Assembly (NCBI RefSeq): GCF_946481715.1
Contig: NZ_CAMLOV010000243.1
Span: 1-6,287, forward strand
DNA length: 6,287 bases
Direction: 5' to 3'
From: an uncultured Mucilaginibacter sp.
GTDB taxonomy: Bacteria > Bacteroidota > Bacteroidia > Sphingobacteriales > Sphingobacteriaceae
Shown: positions 4,327 through 6,287 of the stretch, piece by piece
Numbering within the stretch: position 1 is the stretch's first letter
Layout: each line of letters begins with the position of its first letter
Program-made: the position numbers and the translations under genes
Notes under the pieces: model-generated
What the model saw: the letters and a program-made list of their open reading frames with translations, nothing else
The model's database searches: none
What the model was told of the DNA's origin: nothing

Positions 4327-6287
4327 ATGATCATTGCTAAAACATATTCCCCAAAAGAAGCCGAAGAAAAGTGGTACAGTTACTGGTTGCAACACAATTT
4401 TTTCCGCTCGGTGCCCGATGAGCGCGAGCCATACACCATTGTGATACCGCCGCCAAACGTTACCGGCGTGCTGCACATGGGGCATATGCTAAACAATACC
4501 ATACAGGATGTACTCATCCGCCGTGCCCGTATGAAAGGTAAAAACGCCTGCTGGGTGCCCGGTACAGATCACGCCAGCATTGCTACCGAAGCCAAAGTTG
4601 TGGCCATGCTAAAGGAACGCGGCATCAACAAAAAAGACATTACCCGCGAGGAGTTTTTAAAATACGCCTGGGAGTGGAAAGAGAAATACGGCGGCATTAT
4701 ACTGGATCAACTGAAGAAACTCGGCGCATCCTGCGATTGGGAACGCACAAAGTTTACCATGGACGAGGATATGAGCGAAGCCGTTATCGATTACTTTGTT
4801 CGCCTGCACAAACAGGGCCTTATATACCGCGGGGTACGCATGGTAAACTGGGACCCGCAAGGGAACACCGCCGTAAGCGACGAGGAAGTTATCCGCAAAG
4901 AGGTAAACCAGAAGCTGTATTACATACGCTATGCTTTGAGTCCGCAAGACAGGGCCGAAGCTAATCTTTCGGACTTCCTCACCATCGCCACCACCCGCCC
5001 TGAAACCATTATGGCCGATGCGGCAATATGCGTAAACCCTAATGATGAGCGCTACCTGCACATGCATGGCAAAAGTGTTTTTATCCCGCTGATAAACCGC
5101 GAGATACCCATCATCCTGGATGAATATGTTACCATGGATTTTGGTACCGGCTGCCTAAAAGTTACCCCGGCGCACGATTTGAATGACTATGCCCTCGGCC
5201 AAAAACATAACCTGCAGATCATTGATATATTAAATGATGATGGCACGCTGAACGATAAAGCGCAAATACTAATTGGCGAGGACCGCTTTGCTGCCCGAAA
5301 AAAAATTGCGGTGTTGCTGGAAGAAGCCGGTGCATTAGCCAAAACAGAGGACTATACCTCGCAGATAGGTTTTAGCGAGCGCACCAACGCCGTTATCGAA
5401 CCAAAACTAAGCATGCAATGGTTTTGCAAAATGCAGAAGATGGCCAAGCCGGCGCTGGATTATGTTTTAAACGGAGAGGTAAAACTGATCCCCGAGAAGT
5501 TCATCAACACCTACCGCCACTGGATGGAGAACGTACGCGACTGGAACATCAGCCGCCAGCTTTGGTGGGGACAGCAAATACCGGCCTACTACCTGCCCAA
5601 CGGCGAATACGTGGTTGCCAAAACAAAGGAAGAAGCTTTGGCTATCGCCAACGAAACTTATCACTCACCACTCACCCTAAACGATCTGCGCCAGGAAGAC
5701 GACGTACTGGATACCTGGTTCTCCTCGGGCCTGTGGCCTATCTCGGTTTTTGATGGCGTGCGCAACCCGGATAATGCCGAAATAAACTACTATTACCCAA
5801 CAAACGATTTGGTTACCGCACCCGAGATACTGTTCTTCTGGGTGGCCAGGATGATCATGTCGGGCCACGAACTGCGGGGGCAAAAGCCTTTCAGCAACGT
5901 TTACCTTACCGGTATTGTAAGGGATAAGCAGGGCCGAAAAATGTCGAAATCACTAGGCAACTCGCCCGATCCTTTGGAGTTGATGGCAAAATACGGTGCC
6001 GATGGCGTACGTGTAGGCATGCTGCTTTGCTCGCCTGCCGGCAACGACCTGATGTTTGACGATAGCTACTGCGAACAAGGCCGGAATTTCGGCAACAAAA
6101 TATGGAACGCCTTTAAGTTGATACAAGGCTGGGCAGTTGACGAAAGCCTTGCGAATACCAACCAAATAGCCATTGAGTGGTTTGATAGCCGCTTTAACCA
6201 GGCCCTGGCGCAGATTGAAGACGACTTTAAGCAATACCGCTTATCCGAAGCGTTGATGGCCACTTATAAACTGGTATGGGACGATTA
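4327..6287 (+). CDS. valS: Valyl-tRNA synthetase, 3' end beyond window
   Basis: A class Ia aminoacyl-tRNA synthetase that attaches valine to tRNA-Val in the cytoplasm. The window holds 653 codons of an expected roughly 870-880, with no frameshift; the frame runs open to the edge. Visible parts: the N-terminal [11 protein letters not shown]; the HIGH-type signature [13 protein letters not shown] (residues 41-53, active HMGH at 50-53); [13 protein letters not shown]; and the CP1 editing domain, with TIATTRPET (219-227) and [14 protein letters not shown] (271-284), which removes mischarged threonine. Next come [30 protein letters not shown] (from 459) and the second catalytic signature KMSKS (538-542). 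The anticodon-binding helical domain begins near [12 protein letters not shown] and is cut off; the C-terminal coiled coil is absent. All catalytic motifs look intact, so this is the functional housekeeping copy. The ATG at 4327 is supported by the family's normal N-terminus, which begins only a few residues before the KWYSYW segment. Confidence 0.98.
   Translation, partial: MIIAKTYSPKEAEEKWYSYWLQHNFFRSVPDEREPYTIVIPPPNVTGVLHMGHMLNNTIQDVLIRRARMKGKNACWVPGTDHASIATEAKVVAMLKERGINKKDITREEFLKYAWEWKEKYGGIILDQLKKLGASCDWERTKFTMDEDMSEAVIDYFVRLHKQGLIYRGVRMVNWDPQGNTAVSDEEVIRKEVNQKLYYIRYALSPQDRAEANLSDFLTIATTRPETIMADAAICVNPNDERYLHMHGKSVFIPLINREIPIILDEYVTMDFGTGCLKVTPAHDLNDYALGQKHNLQIIDILNDDGTLNDKAQILIGEDRFAARKKIAVLLEEAGALAKTEDYTSQIGFSERTNAVIEPKLSMQWFCKMQKMAKPALDYVLNGEVKLIPEKFINTYRHWMENVRDWNISRQLWWGQQIPAYYLPNGEYVVAKTKEEALAIANETYHSPLTLNDLRQEDDVLDTWFSSGLWPISVFDGVRNPDNAEINYYYPTNDLVTAPEILFFWVARMIMSGHELRGQKPFSNVYLTGIVRDKQGRKMSKSLGNSPDPLELMAKYGADGVRVGMLLCSPAGNDLMFDDSYCEQGRNFGNKIWNAFKLIQGWAVDESLANTNQIAIEWFDSRFNQALAQIEDDFKQYRLSEALMATYKLVWDD

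Noticed and set aside
4657..5067. Minus-strand open frame (and a plus-strand +1/+2 frame) inside valS
   Set aside because: valS is continuous and fully motif-supported through this stretch. The alternative frames read as low-information, shadow-like sequence.

Overview
The window looks like a chromosomal stretch from a Bacteroidota genome, most likely a member of the Sphingobacteriaceae (Mucilaginibacter/Pedobacter-like). The reasons are: the protein sequences resemble that group (from memory, not from a search); start codons lack clear Shine-Dalgarno sequences; and exact matches to the Bacteroidota -7 promoter element (TAnnTTTG) lie just before two genes. It is mostly metabolic and housekeeping sequence, with small accessory genes between.

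Layout. (1) 1-290 (+) is the C-terminal end of an acyl-CoA carboxylase carboxyltransferase (beta) subunit. (2) 319-768 (+) is a small SUKH-3-type protein, an immunity-protein family, with no toxin gene in view. (3) 819-1649 (+) is a PEP mutase/isocitrate lyase superfamily enzyme. (4) 1655-2011 (-) is an XRE-type helix-turn-helix regulator with a C-terminal coiled coil, convergent with gene 3 across only 5 bp. (5) 2034-2131 is an intergenic element of GTTCATA-type heptamers that fold back on one another and end in a T-run on the minus strand; it lies between the two minus-strand genes. (6) 2131-3465 (-) is a CstB-like fusion: persulfide dioxygenase (metallo-beta-lactamase fold), an inactive-looking rhodanese domain and an intact rhodanese domain. 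(7) 3597-4085 (+) is a small two-helix membrane protein with a TPR-like tail, divergent from gene 6. (8) 4086-4326 is a 241-bp intergenic region with a weak inverted repeat and the valS promoter element. (9) 4327-6287 (+) is valyl-tRNA synthetase, cut by the window edge after 653 codons.

The genes do not form one pathway. The first three are co-directional and closely spaced (28 and 50 bp gaps), so they could be co-transcribed, but their functions do not obviously connect. The XRE gene lies downstream of the sulfide-detoxification fusion on the same strand, separated by the repeat/terminator-like element. No mobile element, CRISPR array or RNA gene was seen. I do not see a clearly new multi-gene system. 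The most interesting items are the heptamer/dyad element, the orphan SUKH-3 gene and the domain composition of the CstB-like protein.
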